Shown one piece after another: positions 23,539-24,686 of a stretch of DNA of 24,686 bases (the first letter of the stretch is position 1; each line of letters opens with the position of its first letter). The stretch lies in IMG/VR virus record IMGVR_UViG_3300032242_002798, positions 1-24,686 of that record, one strand, 5' to 3'. The notes beneath the pieces were generated by a model. That model saw only the letters and a program-made list of their open reading frames with translations, did no database searches and had not been told where the DNA came from. The position numbers and the translations under genes were made by a program. Source of the DNA: a virus.

Positions 23539-23546
23539 AGTAAATA
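23539..23546 (+). promoter_or_regulatory. Putative late promoter of gp17, leaderless spacing
   Basis: AGTAAATA immediately behind the terminator; last A 5 nt before the gp17 ATG at 23551. No Shine-Dalgarno upstream. Confidence 0.45.
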
Positions 23547-23550
23547 CATT

Positions 23551-24686
23551 ATGGCAAAATCACTAGACGGCGTCTTAACCAAAAAAGCGCATACTAAAGA
23601 AAAGTTTACAGAGGAACAGGTACAGCACTTGTTAAGGTGTGCTGACCCCAAAGACGGCTATCTCCACTTTGCTAAAAACTTCTTCCATATTCAGCATCCT
23701 GTTAAAGGTAAAGTTAAGTTTGAGCCTTTTGAATATCAAGAAAGACTACTAGCCGCCTATCACGATTATCGTTTTAACATCAACATGCTACCTCGTCAAA
23801 GTGGTAAGACAACTTGTGCATCTAGTTATTTGTTGTGGTATGCCATGTTCCATCCAGATCAAACTATTCTAGTTGCCGCACACAAGTACACAGGCTCACA
23901 AGAAATTATGCAACGTATCCGCTATGGATACGAGCTTTGCGATGACTACATACGTGCAGGTGTGGTTAACTATAATAAAGGGAGTATTGAATTTGAAAAC
24001 GGATCTAGAATTGTTTCAGCTACTACTACTGGTAACACCGGTCGTGGTATGTCCATATCCTTACTATATTGCGATGAGTTTGCGTTCGTACAGCCTAACA
24101 TTGCTACAGAATTTTGGACATCAATTAGCCCGACACTAGCAACTGGTGGTCGAGCAATTATTACATCAACACCCAATAGTGATGAAGATGAATTTGCTAT
24201 TATTTGGAAGGAATCACAAGACTTTTTTGACGAGTTCGGCAATGCACGAACTGACGGTAAGGGTCGTAACGGATTTCACGGATTCCGTGCCGAGTGGCAT
24301 GAACATCCAGATCGTGACGAAGAGTGGAAAAGAATTGAAACAGGACGCATTGGCGTAGAACGTTTCCGTCGTGAGTACGGATGCGAATTCTTAGTATATG
24401 ATGAAACACTAATTAGTAGTCTTAAACTTATCGACATGGTAGGCAGAGAACCAGCTTGGAAAATGGGGCAGGTGCGGTGGTACAAGAAACCAGAGCAAGA
24501 TAAGGTATACTTAATTGCCTTAGACCCCAGTTTAGGAACAGGTGGCGACTATGGTGCTATCGAAGTATTTGAAATGCCTGCCATGATACAAGTAGCAGAG
24601 TGGCAACATAATATAACACCTATACAACAACAAGTTAAGATATTTAGAGATGTACTGAAATATCTCGCAGACGAAATAGGTGAAAA
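23551..24686 (+). CDS. gp17: gp17-like large terminase, 5' part (runs off window)
   Basis: The frame is open from the ATG at 23551 for 378 codons to the window edge; T4 gp17 is 610 residues, so roughly 40% is missing. Walker A is PRQSGKTT (81-88), Walker B LLYCDEFAFV (171-180) and the coupling motif TSTPN (205-209); the RNase-H-like nuclease domain begins with LIALDPSLGTGGDYGAI, where D325 is the first metal ligand. Gp17 pumps DNA into the prohead through gp20 and cuts the concatemer. The start has no Shine-Dalgarno and follows a terminator and a late-promoter element directly. Confidence 0.95.
   Translation, partial: MAKSLDGVLTKKAHTKEKFTEEQVQHLLRCADPKDGYLHFAKNFFHIQHPVKGKVKFEPFEYQERLLAAYHDYRFNINMLPRQSGKTTCASSYLLWYAMFHPDQTILVAAHKYTGSQEIMQRIRYGYELCDDYIRAGVVNYNKGSIEFENGSRIVSATTTGNTGRGMSISLLYCDEFAFVQPNIATEFWTSISPTLATGGRAIITSTPNSDEDEFAIIWKESQDFFDEFGNARTDGKGRNGFHGFRAEWHEHPDRDEEWKRIETGRIGVERFRREYGCEFLVYDETLISSLKLIDMVGREPAWKMGQVRWYKKPEQDKVYLIALDPSLGTGGDYGAIEVFEMPAMIQVAEWQHNITPIQQQVKIFRDVLKYLADEIGE

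Noticed and set aside
23873-24485. Short frames on both strands near the window end
   Set aside because: They overlap the large terminase, whose frame runs open to the edge with all expected motifs.
1-24686. tRNA, CRISPR, integrase or insertion sequence
   Set aside because: None was seen on reading either strand; I cannot run tRNAscan, so a poorly visible tRNA is not formally excluded, but no gap is large enough except a few under 115 bases.

Overview
This window is part of the genome of a T4-like (contractile-tailed) phage, most likely marine. The evidence is a near-complete set of T4-type head, neck and tail genes (gp13, gp14, gp15, gp18, gp19, gp4, gp16, gp17, a gp48/gp54-like tube protein and a gene 1 dNMP kinase), T4-style late promoters (core TAAATA), and many phage 2OG-Fe(II) oxygenases and tryptophan-halogenase-like genes of the kind reported in marine cyanomyoviruses. 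The host cannot be fixed from the window: no photosynthesis gene, tRNA or integrase was seen. DNA is AT-rich throughout, and by eye the 3.7-9.6 kb cassette is more AT-rich than the structural genes.

Layout. (1) 1-1155, minus: a flavin-dependent halogenase cut by the window edge. (2) 1270-3699, plus: a large glycine-rich adhesin or fibre protein followed by two small tandem paralogues. The likely terminator of this operon lies inside the next, antisense gene. (3) 3696-9605, minus: a tightly packed eight-gene operon reading prolyl-hydroxylase-like oxygenase, DUF6445-like oxygenase, second 2OG oxygenase, small orphan, second halogenase, two related orphans, third 2OG oxygenase. (4) 9671-13031, minus: gp14, gp15 and a NUDIX hydrolase. 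(5) 13077 onward, plus: gp13, dNMP kinase, an antisense HNH endonuclease, gp18 sheath, gp19 tube, a tube-initiator-like protein, a small conserved protein, gp4, a lone 2OG oxygenase, gp16, two accessory proteins, and gp17 running off the end.

How it fits together. The structural genes build neck, tail and packaging motor. The minus-strand cassette looks like a tailoring pathway: two halogenases and four oxygenases in and around one operon, sitting between the fibre module and the neck module. Its substrate is unknown; it could be a virion protein such as the Gly-rich adhesin, a host protein or a small molecule. No flavin reductase is present, so reduced flavin would come from the host or from outside the window.

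The most notable signals are the halogenase/oxygenase operon; a repeated arrangement in which a late-promoter core ends 5-8 nt before a start codon that has no Shine-Dalgarno, suggesting leaderless late mRNAs; a promoter-plus-hairpin in front of the dNMP kinase that could switch translation between early and late transcripts; and a plus-strand terminator embedded in an antisense coding region.
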